Positions 8,511 through 16,302 of a stretch of DNA of 64,000 nt are shown here, piece after piece. Position 1 is the first letter of the stretch. Every line of letters begins with the position of its first letter. This stretch comes from Sphingobium scionense (GTDB lineage Bacteria > Pseudomonadota > Alphaproteobacteria > Sphingomonadales > Sphingomonadaceae), in the NCBI RefSeq assembly GCF_014197035.1, contig NZ_JACIEU010000007.1, positions 1 through 64,000 on the forward strand, written 5' to 3'. A program made the translations under genes and the position numbers. Below the pieces are notes generated by a model. The model was not told where the DNA came from, did no database searches, and saw only the letters and a program-made list of their open reading frames with translations.

Positions 8511-9875
8511 TCAGCCCTGCATCTTATATTGTTTGAGCAGGTCGTAGAGGGTCGGCCGGCTGATCCCCAATATCTTGGCGGCGCTGGAAATATTGCCGTC
8601 GGTGCGGGCGATTGCCCGACGAATGGCACGGCGATCGGCCATTTCGCGCGCGGCCTTGAGATTGACGACCTCGCTGCCCTCCGCCCGGTCGCCGTCCAGA
8701 TCGAGATCGGCCGCCGTCACATGCTTGCCATCGGCCATGATGACCGCGCGCTTCACGCGATTTTCCAGTTCGCGGACATTACCCGGCCAGCCCCAGGCGT
8801 CGAGTGCGGCGAGCGCATCGGGCGCGAAACCCTTGACCTGCGGGTTCATGTCCTGCGCGAAGCGGGTCAGGAAATGGCGCGCGAGCAGCGCCGGATCGCC
8901 CGGCCGGTCGCGCAGCGCGGGGATGCGGATGACGATCTCGGCAAGGCGATAATAGAGATCCTCGCGGAAGCTGGCGGCGGCGATCATCGCGTCGAGATCC
9001 TGATGGGTGGCGCAGACGATGCGCGTGTCGACCGCGATCGGCTGGCGCCCGCCGATCCGCTCGATCACCCTTTCCTGCAGGAAGCGCAGCAGCTTCACCT
9101 GCAGGGGCAAGGGAATGTCGCCAACCTCATCGAGGAACAGGGTGCCGCCCTGCGCCTGCTCGATCTTGCCGGGCGTGGTCTTGACCGCGCCGGTAAAGGC
9201 GCCCTTTTCATGACCGAACAATTCTGATTCCAGCAGGGTTTCGGGGATGGCGGCGCAGTTGATCGCAACAAAGGCACCGCCGCGACGCGGGCTGGCATCA
9301 TGCAGCCCCTGTGCCAGCAATTCCTTGCCGGTGCCGCTGGCGCCCAGCAGCATGACCGAGACGTCAGCACTGGCGACCCGCTCGATCGTGCGGGCGACAC
9401 GCATCATCTCCGGCGCACCGGTGATCATCCGGCCGAGCACCCTGCCCCCCTCCGACGCGGCTTCGGCGAGGCGGACATTTTCCTGTTCCAGCGCGTGGAC
9501 ATGGAAGGCACGGCGAACGATCAGGCCCAGTTCGTCGATGTCGACCGGCTTCTGGTAGAAATCATAGGCGCCGCCGGAAATGGCATTGAGTGCGCTTTCC
9601 CGCGCGCCATGGCCCGACGCCACGATCACCTTGGTATCGGGCTTGATGCGCAATATTTCCGCCAGCGTGGCAAAGCCCTCGCTGGTGCCGTCCGGGTCCG
9701 GCGGCAGGCCCAGGTCGAGCGTCACCACATCGGGCGCCTCCATCCGCAGCATCTCGATCGCTTCGAGCCGGTCGCCGGCGATGAAGAGCTGATAATCCTC
9801 ATAGGCCCAGCGCAACTGCCGCTGGAGGCCCGGATCATCCTCGACGATCAGCAATTTGGGGCGGGTGTCGCTCAT
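8511..9875 (-). CDS. prsR: XrtA/PEP-CTERM response regulator PrsR (sigma-54 activator)
   Basis: The 454-residue protein has three parts. There is a receiver domain (about 5-125, likely phosphoacceptor D54 in LDLGLP), a sigma-54-interacting AAA+ domain (Walker A GASGTGKE, GAFTGA loop, Walker B TLFLDEVGD) and a C-terminal Fis-type helix-turn-helix (SSAAKILGISRPTLYDLLKQY). The order and the adjacent PrsK kinase match the PEP-CTERM-associated regulator of exosortase loci, which drives RpoN-dependent transcription of polysaccharide and PEP-CTERM genes. Its ATG overlaps the prsK stop by one base (TGATG), implying coupled translation. The exosortase itself is not in this window. Confidence 0.93.
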   Translation of the reverse strand: MSDTRPKLLIVEDDPGLQRQLRWAYEDYQLFIAGDRLEAIEMLRMEAPDVVTLDLGLPPDPDGTSEGFATLAEILRIKPDTKVIVASGHGARESALNAISGGAYDFYQKPVDIDELGLIVRRAFHVHALEQENVRLAEAASEGGRVLGRMITGAPEMMRVARTIERVASADVSVMLLGASGTGKELLAQGLHDASPRRGGAFVAINCAAIPETLLESELFGHEKGAFTGAVKTTPGKIEQAQGGTLFLDEVGDIPLPLQVKLLRFLQERVIERIGGRQPIAVDTRIVCATHQDLDAMIAAASFREDLYYRLAEIVIRIPALRDRPGDPALLARHFLTRFAQDMNPQVKGFAPDALAALDAWGWPGNVRELENRVKRAVIMADGKHVTAADLDLDGDRAEGSEVVNLKAAREMADRRAIRRAIARTDGNISSAAKILGISRPTLYDLLKQYKMQG

Positions 9876-11956
9876 CAGGCGGCCTTTCCTTGAACATCAT
9901 CGCGCGCCGGCGCGGGCGCCAGCGGCAGGCGCAGGGTGAAACGGCTCCCCACGCCGGGTTTGCTTTCCACGTCGATCCGCCCGCCCATCGCTTCGGCCAG
10001 GCTGCGCGCCTCGAAGGCGCCTAGGCCAAAGCCGCCAGCCTTGCTGGACGAAAAGGGCTTGAACAGATCGCGGCGAATATATTCGGCGGTCATGCCGCAG
10101 CCCTGATCGACCACGGCCAGCGTCGCCTGCCCGTGCGCGCTGCCAAGATGCAGTTCGACCGGGCAATCGGCATCGCTGGCGTCGATCGCATTTTGCAGCA
10201 GATGGACCAATATCTGCTCGACCCGCGCGGGATCGGCGAGCGCCATCGGCATGTCGCCGCTGACCGTGATGGTCCGCTGGCGGGCGCGGCCGCGCACGAC
10301 CTGATCGACCAGCGGTCCCAGCGCCACCGGGCGCGGCTCTTCCGGCCGGCCCTTGTTATGCTGCGACAGGCGGGCGAGCATGTCGTTCATCTTGCCCACC
10401 GACTCCTTGAGCGTCAGCAGCATGTCAGCGCGGAAATCGGGATTGTCGGCGTGCCGCTCCGCATTGCGCGAGAGCAGGGACAATTGGCTGACCAGATTCT
10501 TGATGTCATGCGCAATGAAGGCGAAGCGGCGGTTGAACTCGTCGAAGCGCTGGGCATCGTCGAGCGCCTGCTGTCCCTGTGCCTCGCTGATATGGGTCGC
10601 CGCCTGACGCCCGGCGGCGCGCAGCATGTCGAAATCCTCCCAGTCGAGGCGACGGTCGATCGGCGGCGGCGCCAGCAGGATCGCGCCGATCAGCCGGCCA
10701 TAATGGAGCAGCGGGACCAGCGCCCAGACATGGGCGTCTTCGATCAGCCAGCCGGGAAGGTCGAAGGTCACGTCCCCATCACGGATGCGGCCGACATCGA
10801 CGATCCAGCCGCTCTTTTCCCAGCTTGCCAACTGGTCGAGCGGCAGGGACAGGCCGGCAATCGGTTCCTGCGGCCAGTTCCATTGCGCCTCGAACGCCAG
10901 CCGACCATCATCGGTGCGCAACAGCAGCAAGGCGGCGGGGGAATCGGTGATATCGGCGACCGCCTTGGCCACCCGCTCGCCCAGCGGCGGGGCATTTTCG
11001 CCCGGTCGGCCGATGGTTTCGCCAAAGCGCATCCATTCGGTGCGATAGTCGTAGCGATGCTGGAAGAAATGCTTGGCGACCTGCACCTTCCACAGCGCGC
11101 GCATCTGTGGCGAGGGCAGAAGAACGAGCGCGGTGACCGCGACGAAGAAGACCGCGCCGATCTCCACCACCCGCGCATAGGGGCCGGCGATCATCTCGAT
11201 CAGCACCGCGGCGGCGGTCAGCACCACGACATAGAGGCCGACCGCGACCAGCGAGAGCGACTGGAAAGCGATGGTCCGCGACAATTGCAGCCGCCCGGCC
11301 ATTTCCTTGCGCATGCCGATGGCGATGACCGGGGCGAGCAGCGCCATCAGCGGACCACGCAGCGCATAAAGTTCGTTGACCCGGTCCATCGCGAAATAGC
11401 CGATGACATAGAGGTTGAGGTCATAGGTCCACATCGCCGCCAGCGCGCCGAGCAGCAGCGACACCCGGCCGCGATCGCGCGAGGGCCAGGCGGTGTAGAG
11501 ATGATGGACCAGCAGCAGGCAGCCGATCGCCGTCATCATCCGCAGCACCAGCGACACCGCGACCAGCATCTGGTGCAGGTCGCTGCGCACCGGCAATTGC
11601 CGCCAGGCGAGGTCGGTCGAGGTTTGCAGGAAGATGAGACCCGAGACCGCAAGATAGACGAGGCCGATCGCGACCAGCGACCCACCGCGCGAAGCAGGGC
11701 CGCGCCGCAGCATGACGAACAGCAGCATCAGCCACGCCGCGTTGCGGACGCTCTCGCCGATGCCGGACAGGGGCTTGTCCACGCCGCCGAACGAGACATA
11801 GAGCGCCCAGCAGGAGGTCAGCAGCAGTGCGCTGGCCAGCATGCGTGGTTCGGCCGCATCGTCGCGGCGCCGCAGGATGAAGATGCCGAGCGCGGCGAAC
11901 AGGACCGCGGCCAGCGCATGGCCCCAGTCGCCGATGAATTGGAGCAGCGCGCTCAT
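9875..11956 (-). CDS. prsK: XrtA/PEP-CTERM sensor histidine kinase PrsK
   Basis: This 693-residue inner-membrane kinase has several N-terminal transmembrane segments (to about residue 290), a GAF-like region (about 320-460), a histidine box with an AHDIKN motif, and an ATPase domain with DQGCGM and GFGLGAFEAR boxes. This architecture and its place directly before prsR identify it as PrsK, which is thought to phosphorylate PrsR. It begins 10 bases after the glycosyltransferase gene, so all four genes read as one operon. The signal it senses is unknown. Confidence 0.93.
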   Translation of the reverse strand: MSALLQFIGDWGHALAAVLFAALGIFILRRRDDAAEPRMLASALLLTSCWALYVSFGGVDKPLSGIGESVRNAAWLMLLFVMLRRGPASRGGSLVAIGLVYLAVSGLIFLQTSTDLAWRQLPVRSDLHQMLVAVSLVLRMMTAIGCLLLVHHLYTAWPSRDRGRVSLLLGALAAMWTYDLNLYVIGYFAMDRVNELYALRGPLMALLAPVIAIGMRKEMAGRLQLSRTIAFQSLSLVAVGLYVVVLTAAAVLIEMIAGPYARVVEIGAVFFVAVTALVLLPSPQMRALWKVQVAKHFFQHRYDYRTEWMRFGETIGRPGENAPPLGERVAKAVADITDSPAALLLLRTDDGRLAFEAQWNWPQEPIAGLSLPLDQLASWEKSGWIVDVGRIRDGDVTFDLPGWLIEDAHVWALVPLLHYGRLIGAILLAPPPIDRRLDWEDFDMLRAAGRQAATHISEAQGQQALDDAQRFDEFNRRFAFIAHDIKNLVSQLSLLSRNAERHADNPDFRADMLLTLKESVGKMNDMLARLSQHNKGRPEEPRPVALGPLVDQVVRGRARQRTITVSGDMPMALADPARVEQILVHLLQNAIDASDADCPVELHLGSAHGQATLAVVDQGCGMTAEYIRRDLFKPFSSSKAGGFGLGAFEARSLAEAMGGRIDVESKPGVGSRFTLRLPLAPAPARDDVQGKAA

Positions 11957-11966
11957 CGCCGGCCGC

Positions 11967-13355
11967 TCAGCGCGCGCCGTCGGGCCATAGGATTACCCGC
12001 ACCGTCTGGATCAGGATCAGCAAGTCCAGAAAGGGCGTGTAATTCTTGGCATAATAGAGATCATATTCGAGCTTGTGGCGGGCGTCCTCGATCGACGCGC
12101 CATAGGGATAGTTGATCTGCGCCCAGCCGGTGATGCCCGGCTTTACCATGTGCCGTTCGGCATAATAACGCAGTTGCTGCTCCAGATCCTCGACGAACTG
12201 GCGTCGTTCGGGGCGCGGGCCGACAAAGCTCATCTCGCCCTTGAGCACGGTCCAGCTCTGCGGCAGTTCGTCGATCCTCAGCTTGCGCAGCCAATAGCCC
12301 AGCCGCGTGATGCGCGGATCATCCTTCTCCGCCCAGACCGCCTGGCCCTTGACCTCTGCATCCTGGCGCATGGTGCGCAGCTTCACGATCCAGAATTCCT
12401 GGCCGAACAGGCCGACGCGCTGTTGCCGGTAGAAAGCCGGGCCACGGCTGTCGAGCTTCACCAGCAGGGCGGCGAGCAGGATGATCGGGCCGGTCAGCGC
12501 CAGCAGGATAGAACTGGCGATCATGTCGAAGATGCGCTTGGCGATGCTGGACAAGCGGCGACCGGCGGAAAAACCATCGGAAAAGATCAGCCAGCTGGGA
12601 TTGACGCTGTCGAGATCGACGCGCCCGGTCTCCCGCTCCAGAAAGGTCGAGAGATCGTTGACATGGACGCCGGTGGTCTTGATCCGCAGCAGGTCCGACA
12701 TCGGGATGGCGTTGCGCCGCTCCTCCAGCGCCAGCACGACTTCGCTGGCGTTCAAACGCACGACATAGTCGGACATATTGTAGATGGCGCTGCGGTTGAT
12801 CGCCTCCTCCACCACCTGGTCGCCATCATTCATGGCGATATAGCCGACCACCAGGAACCCGGCGCCGCGCTTCTGTTCCAGATCGCGGATACGGTTGGCC
12901 CGCCGACCCGCGCCCAGCACGACAAGACGGCGCTTGAACGCCTCACCGCCTAGCAGCGATCCCAGCAGCATCCGCGCCAGCAGCAGCAGCGCCATCGCCA
13001 GCCCCATCGCGTAGAGCGAGTTGGAGCGCCACAAGGTGATGCCGGGCAGCAGGAAATACATGACCGAGAGGAAGATGACGCCAAGCGAGATGGCGACGAG
13101 CAGGCGGGCGAACGCAAAGCGGATCGATTGCAGCGCTTCCGGGCTGTAGACGCCGACCGCGATCATGCCGGTCTGGATGGCGAAGGCGAAACTCAGCAAC
13201 GGGCCGATGCGGGTCGCGATCGGTTCGATATCCATCCCGATCTGATGCGCGCGCAGAATCCAGCCCGCTTCCGCCGCGCCGATCAGCAGCAGGAAATCGA
13301 GCAGGCCGAGCAGCAGCACGGCATGGGGGACATAATGTTTGAACAGCCTGATCAT
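11967..13355 (-). CDS. XrtA/PEP-CTERM sugar transferase (polyprenyl-phosphate glycosyl-1-phosphate transferase)
   Basis: The 462-residue enzyme loads the first sugar phosphate onto undecaprenyl phosphate to start exopolysaccharide synthesis. It has a membrane N-terminal half (hydrophobic segments about 10-125), a central nucleotide-fold region (VVLGAGRRANRIRDLE) and a C-terminal bacterial sugar transferase domain with KRIFDMIASS, FYRQQRVGLFGQ, LRIDELPQ, MSFVGPRPER and the KPGITGWAQINYPYG signature. These features fit the exosortase-linked subfamily (TIGR03013-type). It is the first gene of the operon leading into prsK and prsR. Confidence 0.93.
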   Translation of the reverse strand: MIRLFKHYVPHAVLLLGLLDFLLLIGAAEAGWILRAHQIGMDIEPIATRIGPLLSFAFAIQTGMIAVGVYSPEALQSIRFAFARLLVAISLGVIFLSVMYFLLPGITLWRSNSLYAMGLAMALLLLARMLLGSLLGGEAFKRRLVVLGAGRRANRIRDLEQKRGAGFLVVGYIAMNDGDQVVEEAINRSAIYNMSDYVVRLNASEVVLALEERRNAIPMSDLLRIKTTGVHVNDLSTFLERETGRVDLDSVNPSWLIFSDGFSAGRRLSSIAKRIFDMIASSILLALTGPIILLAALLVKLDSRGPAFYRQQRVGLFGQEFWIVKLRTMRQDAEVKGQAVWAEKDDPRITRLGYWLRKLRIDELPQSWTVLKGEMSFVGPRPERRQFVEDLEQQLRYYAERHMVKPGITGWAQINYPYGASIEDARHKLEYDLYYAKNYTPFLDLLILIQTVRVILWPDGAR

Positions 13356-13423
13356 CGTATCGCGCTTCTTCCCGCAGCACAGCCCCTCCGCTCAGGAAGG
13401 GCCGCCAACTGGAGTCGGCACAG

Positions 13424-13443
13424 CCTTACAACACGCTGTAAGG
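13424..13443. promoter_or_regulatory. Inverted repeat upstream of the XrtA operon
   Basis: A perfect CCTTACA-N6-TGTAAGG repeat lies 69 bases before the sugar-transferase start. There is no T tract, so an operator is more likely than a terminator. The rest of 13356-13561 holds no gene I can support. A second shorter repeat, CAGGG-N6-CCCTG, is at 13452-13467. Confidence 0.4.
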
Positions 13444-13561
13444 AAATCCGACAGGGATCAGACCCTGCCTGAAAATGGCAAAGAAAATCTGAAGATGGCG
13501 AAGGTCAGTGTAAATGAGAGCGACACTGGGCAGCACTAAAGGCGCCAGATCGTGGCGATGC

Positions 13562-13819
13562 TCAATTGTTGTTGCGCAACTTGTCAGCCGCATCGCGCGC
13601 GGCTTCGCCGACGATCCGGGCGCCATTGTCGACCGAGTCCGCTGCCTGGGTAATGGCATCGGCGCGCCGGTCCTGACGACTTTCATTGGTAAGGTAGAAG
13701 AAACCGATAGCCAGGATCAGGGCCAGCGCGACCAGCGCGAAGACAATACCGCCGCTGCCCTGCGGCCGATCACCGCGCCGAGCCGTCCGATCCTGTCGAT
13801 GTTGCGGGTCGTTGCCCAT
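13562..13819 (-). CDS. Small single-pass membrane protein, probably EcfG-controlled
   Basis: The 85-residue protein has a basic N-terminal stretch, one transmembrane helix (GIVFALVALALILAIGFFYL) and a hydrophilic C-terminal tail (DSVDNGARIVGEAARDAADKLR) that looks amphipathic. The ATG at 13819 is chosen over the in-frame ATG at 13837, because the Shine-Dalgarno-like GGAAGG lies inside the longer version, nine bases before the second ATG. An EcfG-like promoter (13846-13871) precedes it. It lies directly downstream of ecfG in the same direction. I do not recognise the family; a stress-related membrane role is inferred from position. Confidence 0.75.
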   Translation of the reverse strand: MGNDPQHRQDRTARRGDRPQGSGGIVFALVALALILAIGFFYLTNESRQDRRADAITQAADSVDNGARIVGEAARDAADKLRNNN

Positions 13820-13845
13820 GGCCTGCGTCCTTCCCATGCCATTTC

Positions 13846-13871
13846 AACCGACAGGCCGGGCGGATCGTTCC
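13846..13871 (-). promoter_or_regulatory. EcfG-like promoter before the small membrane protein
   Basis: On the minus strand GGAAC is followed after 17 bases by GGTT, one mismatch from the alphaproteobacterial EcfG consensus GGAAC-N16/17-CGTT. It sits about 27 bases before the start codon at 13819, a normal distance for a promoter. Confidence 0.55.
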
Positions 13872-13900
13872 ATATCCGGTCTGCGGCATAGCATGCCGCC

Positions 13901-14647
13901 TCAATAGTCGGCGGCTTTGCCCGCGATATCATCATCGCCGTCATCGTCGGCGCCATGGTCGACCAGGTTATCCGAGATGCGACCGCGGCTCAGGCGATCG
14001 ACATCGTCCATGATCTCGTCAAGCACGGCCGTATCGGTCGTTGCCTGCGTCCGGCGTGACGGGAGCGAACCATCTTCGAGAATCTGTTCCAGTGCAGATC
14101 GACCACGCGCAACGCGGCTCTTGATCGTTCCAACCGCGACGCCGCAAATCTCCGCCGCTTCCTCATAGGCAAAGCCGCCCGCGCCAACGAGGATCAATGC
14201 CTCGCGCTGGGGCTGGGGCAATTGCAGCAGGGCACGCTGCATGTCGGAGAGTTCGACATGCTTGTCCTGCCCCGCCGGCGCCGCGAGCAGTCGATCAGCG
14301 GTCAGATCGTCCCAGTCGCCACGGAAGCGCGAGCGACGCATCTGCGAAAGATAATGGTTGCGCAGGATGATGAAGGTCCAGGCGCGCATGTTGGTGCCGG
14401 CCTGGAAACGGGCACGGGCGGCCCACGCCTTCAGCAGCGTTTCCTGCACGAGATCATCGGCGGTATCGCGGTTACCCGACAGGGATCGTCCGAAGGCGCG
14501 CAGATGAGGAATGACAGCAGCCAGTTCACGCTTGAACTCGCTGTCCGACAATGCCTCGCGCGGCGCCTGATTCAGCCCTTCATCCACGGCAGCAACCCCC
14601 GTCTCGACTGTCGCCCTCGCGGCATGAACCGAAGTCGTCAAAGCCAT
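13901..14647 (-). CDS. ecfG: General stress response sigma factor EcfG
   Basis: This 248-residue ECF sigma factor has region 2 (LRAFGRSLSGNRDTADDLVQ, then FQAGTNMRAWTFIILRNHYL) and region 4 (LPQPQREALILVGAGGFAYEE, VAVGTIKSRVARGR) with the spacing of the EcfG group, plus an unusually long acidic C-terminal tail of about 60 residues (DNLVDHGADDDGDDDIAGK). NepR normally sequesters EcfG until phosphorylated PhyR releases it. phyR, nepR and a PhyP-like gene lie within 3.3 kb, which makes the assignment firm. It probably shares the perfect EcfG promoter at 14889-14913 with the small ORF in front of it, giving positive feedback. A second, weak site (GGAAT-N17-CGAT) lies just upstream of its start. 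Confidence 0.93.
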   Translation of the reverse strand: MALTTSVHAARATVETGVAAVDEGLNQAPREALSDSEFKRELAAVIPHLRAFGRSLSGNRDTADDLVQETLLKAWAARARFQAGTNMRAWTFIILRNHYLSQMRRSRFRGDWDDLTADRLLAAPAGQDKHVELSDMQRALLQLPQPQREALILVGAGGFAYEEAAEICGVAVGTIKSRVARGRSALEQILEDGSLPSRRTQATTDTAVLDEIMDDVDRLSRGRISDNLVDHGADDDGDDDIAGKAADY

Positions 14648-14728
14648 ATATGCATCCGCACCCTAGATCGATTACCGCCAAAGGCCAATTCCTGAGATAC
14701 CCCTAGAAATGCCCATTTTTCTACTGTC

Positions 14729-14860
14729 TCACCGCCAGATTACGAGCAGCATCGCAATCACCGCCAGCGCGAGCGAGATGCCCAGCACATAACGGACGAC
14801 GTGCGGCGTCGTGCCACTCCGCGCATCCTGCGTTGAAATATGCTGTTCCTCGTCGGCCAT
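14729..14860 (-). CDS. 43-residue single-pass membrane protein between phyR and ecfG
   Basis: The reading frame runs from ATG at 14860 to TGA at 14729. It encodes a hydrophilic N-terminal half (MADEEQHISTQDARSGTTPH) and a C-terminal transmembrane helix (residues about 22-41, VRYVLGISLALAVIAMLLVI). A strong ribosome binding site (GGAGAGG) lies six bases before the ATG. A perfect EcfG promoter (14889-14913) precedes it by about 30 bases, and ecfG follows 81 bases later in the same direction. It is too short for default gene calling. I do not recognise a family. The layout suggests a stress-induced small membrane protein, possibly a modulator of the locus; that role is inference. Confidence 0.75.
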   Translation of the reverse strand: MADEEQHISTQDARSGTTPHVVRYVLGISLALAVIAMLLVIWR

Positions 14861-14888
14861 TGGCCCTCTCCGATCGTTACGCATATTC

Positions 14889-14913
14889 AACGCGCCATGT
14901 CGGGGAGGGTTCC
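14889..14913 (-). promoter_or_regulatory. Perfect EcfG-type promoter
   Basis: On the minus strand GGAAC (14913-14909) and CGTT (14892-14889) are separated by exactly 16 bases, the published alphaproteobacterial EcfG consensus. Transcription would start around 14882, just before the 43-residue ORF, and continue into ecfG. Confidence 0.85.
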
Positions 14914-14953
14914 GCCGACCGTCACAAAGGATCAGCCGGCGGGAAGGCGAGGG

Positions 14954-15748
14954 TCAGGCCGGGGCGGTCGCCTCGTCAAAGAAAAGGGCCTGCGAAATCG
15001 CGGCCTTGACGGTCGAACGCTGGAACGGCTTGGTAATGAGGAAGGTCGGCTCGGGCCGTTCGCCGGTCAGCAGCCGCTCGGGGAAGGCGGTGATGAAGAT
15101 CACCGGCACCGAAAATTCGGCCAGGATGTCCTTCACCGCGTCGATGCCGCTTGAATCGTCGGCCAGCTGGATGTCGGCCAGCACCAGGCCGGGACGTTCC
15201 GCCAGCGCCTCGCGCACCGCATCCTCACGGGTGACGGCAATGGCCGTGACATCATGGCCAAGGTCGCGCACGATCGTCTCGATATCCATCGCGATGATCG
15301 GCTCATCCTCGATGATCAGCACCTTGGCGCGGGTCTGCGCCTCGATTTCCGCCAGCGCTTCCTCGACCAGCGCTTCGACATCCGCCGCGTCGAGGCCGAT
15401 CAGATAGCCGGCATCTTCAGACGTGAAGCCTTCGAGCGCGGTCAGCAGCAGCGCCTGGCGCGGCAACGGGGTCAGGCGCGCAAGGCGGGCATGGGCGATC
15501 GCCTCCTGCCCGAGCGAGCCCGAAAAACCGGGTTCGTCGTCGAGGTGAGAGGACGACCAGATCGCATGAAAGGTCTTGTAGAGGCCGAGGCGCGGATCGA
15601 CACCGCTGGGGAATTCCTCCGGCGCGGCGACGATCGCTTCCAGCGTGGCGCGCACATAGGCATCGCCATGGGTCTGGCTGCCGGTCAGCGCGCGCGCATA
15701 ACGCCGCAAGAAAGGAAGATGGGGGTGCAGTTGCTGTCCAAGCGACAT
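14954..15748 (-). CDS. phyR: General stress response anti-anti-sigma regulator PhyR
   Basis: This 264-residue protein joins an N-terminal sigma-factor-like domain (about 5-135, ending DAADVEALVEEALAEI) to a C-terminal receiver domain (about 141-258; IIEDEP, phosphoacceptor D192 in VLADIQLADD, K240 in FLITKPF). Phosphorylated PhyR binds NepR through the sigma mimic and frees EcfG. The start at 15748 is chosen because similarity begins at MSLGQQLHPHL and GGGAGAAG lies upstream. A longer frame to 15919 adds a stretch without family character. It is divergent from nepR. No consensus EcfG site for phyR itself was found. Confidence 0.95.
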   Translation of the reverse strand: MSLGQQLHPHLPFLRRYARALTGSQTHGDAYVRATLEAIVAAPEEFPSGVDPRLGLYKTFHAIWSSSHLDDEPGFSGSLGQEAIAHARLARLTPLPRQALLLTALEGFTSEDAGYLIGLDAADVEALVEEALAEIEAQTRAKVLIIEDEPIIAMDIETIVRDLGHDVTAIAVTREDAVREALAERPGLVLADIQLADDSSGIDAVKDILAEFSVPVIFITAFPERLLTGERPEPTFLITKPFQRSTVKAAISQALFFDEATAPA

Positions 15749-15890
15749 CGGTAAGTCTTCTCCCTGCCCTGTCGGGCCTGTTGTCCAAAACATCGGCTCT
15801 GCTGGAGGATGGGATGACGATGCCGCGCTGGCAAGCCCCCTCTCCCCCCGCCGCCGAATGACCGACGGTGCAAAAAATGCTTCGAATGCC

Positions 15891-15915
15891 GGAACCATCA
15901 ACACCAAGATTTGTT
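15891..15915 (+). promoter_or_regulatory. EcfG-like promoter for nepR
   Basis: GGAAC (15891-15895) and TGTT (15912-15915) are 16 bases apart, one mismatch from the EcfG consensus. The leader to nepR would be about 160 bases, which is long, so this is a candidate only. Nothing else is seen in the 333-base phyR-nepR gap. Confidence 0.5.
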
Positions 15916-16081
15916 TCACTCTCGTCCGGTTTTTTCGACGGTAACAGCTTTTTGGTGAAATTTGCCCAGCTTGGTGAATTGACGCCGCTTTGCGTTGCGG
16001 CGAAATAGCGGATGAGCTGGCGTCACGGATTTAGCTTCAGAGGGGCTGATTTTGGTTTCTTCAACAACGGAACGGGACAGG

Positions 16082-16276
16082 ATGGGAGGGGACATTGACG
16101 TCGGCACGACCATCCACGACCGCGATATGAAGACTGCGCCCACAGCGCGCAAGCGCGGCACCCCTGCAAAGAAGGACGAAGCACAGGTTTCCCAGGTGCT
16201 CAAGTCCGTCTACCAGCGCACGGTCGACGAAGATATTCCCGCAGAAATGCTGGACCTGCTCAGCAAACTGGACTGA
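16082..16276 (+). CDS. nepR: Anti-sigma factor NepR
   Basis: The 64-residue protein carries the NepR core at its C-terminal end (VSQVLKSVYQRTVDEDIPAE followed by MLDLLSKLD), which forms the two helices that clamp EcfG or, on stress, PhyR. The N-terminal part is low-complexity and basic, as usual. The ATG at 16082 with GGGACAGG just before it is preferred; a TTG start at 16052 is possible. It is divergent from phyR and followed 26 bases later by the PhyP-like kinase gene. Confidence 0.93.
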   Translation: MGGDIDVGTTIHDRDMKTAPTARKRGTPAKKDEAQVSQVLKSVYQRTVDEDIPAEMLDLLSKLD

Positions 16277-16302
16277 TCATCGCTGGTCAGGGTGGCGCCG
16301 TT

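Noticed and set aside
10133..12115. 660-codon forward frame opposite prsK
   Set aside because: Shadow of the kinase gene; repetitive charged sequence without domain features.
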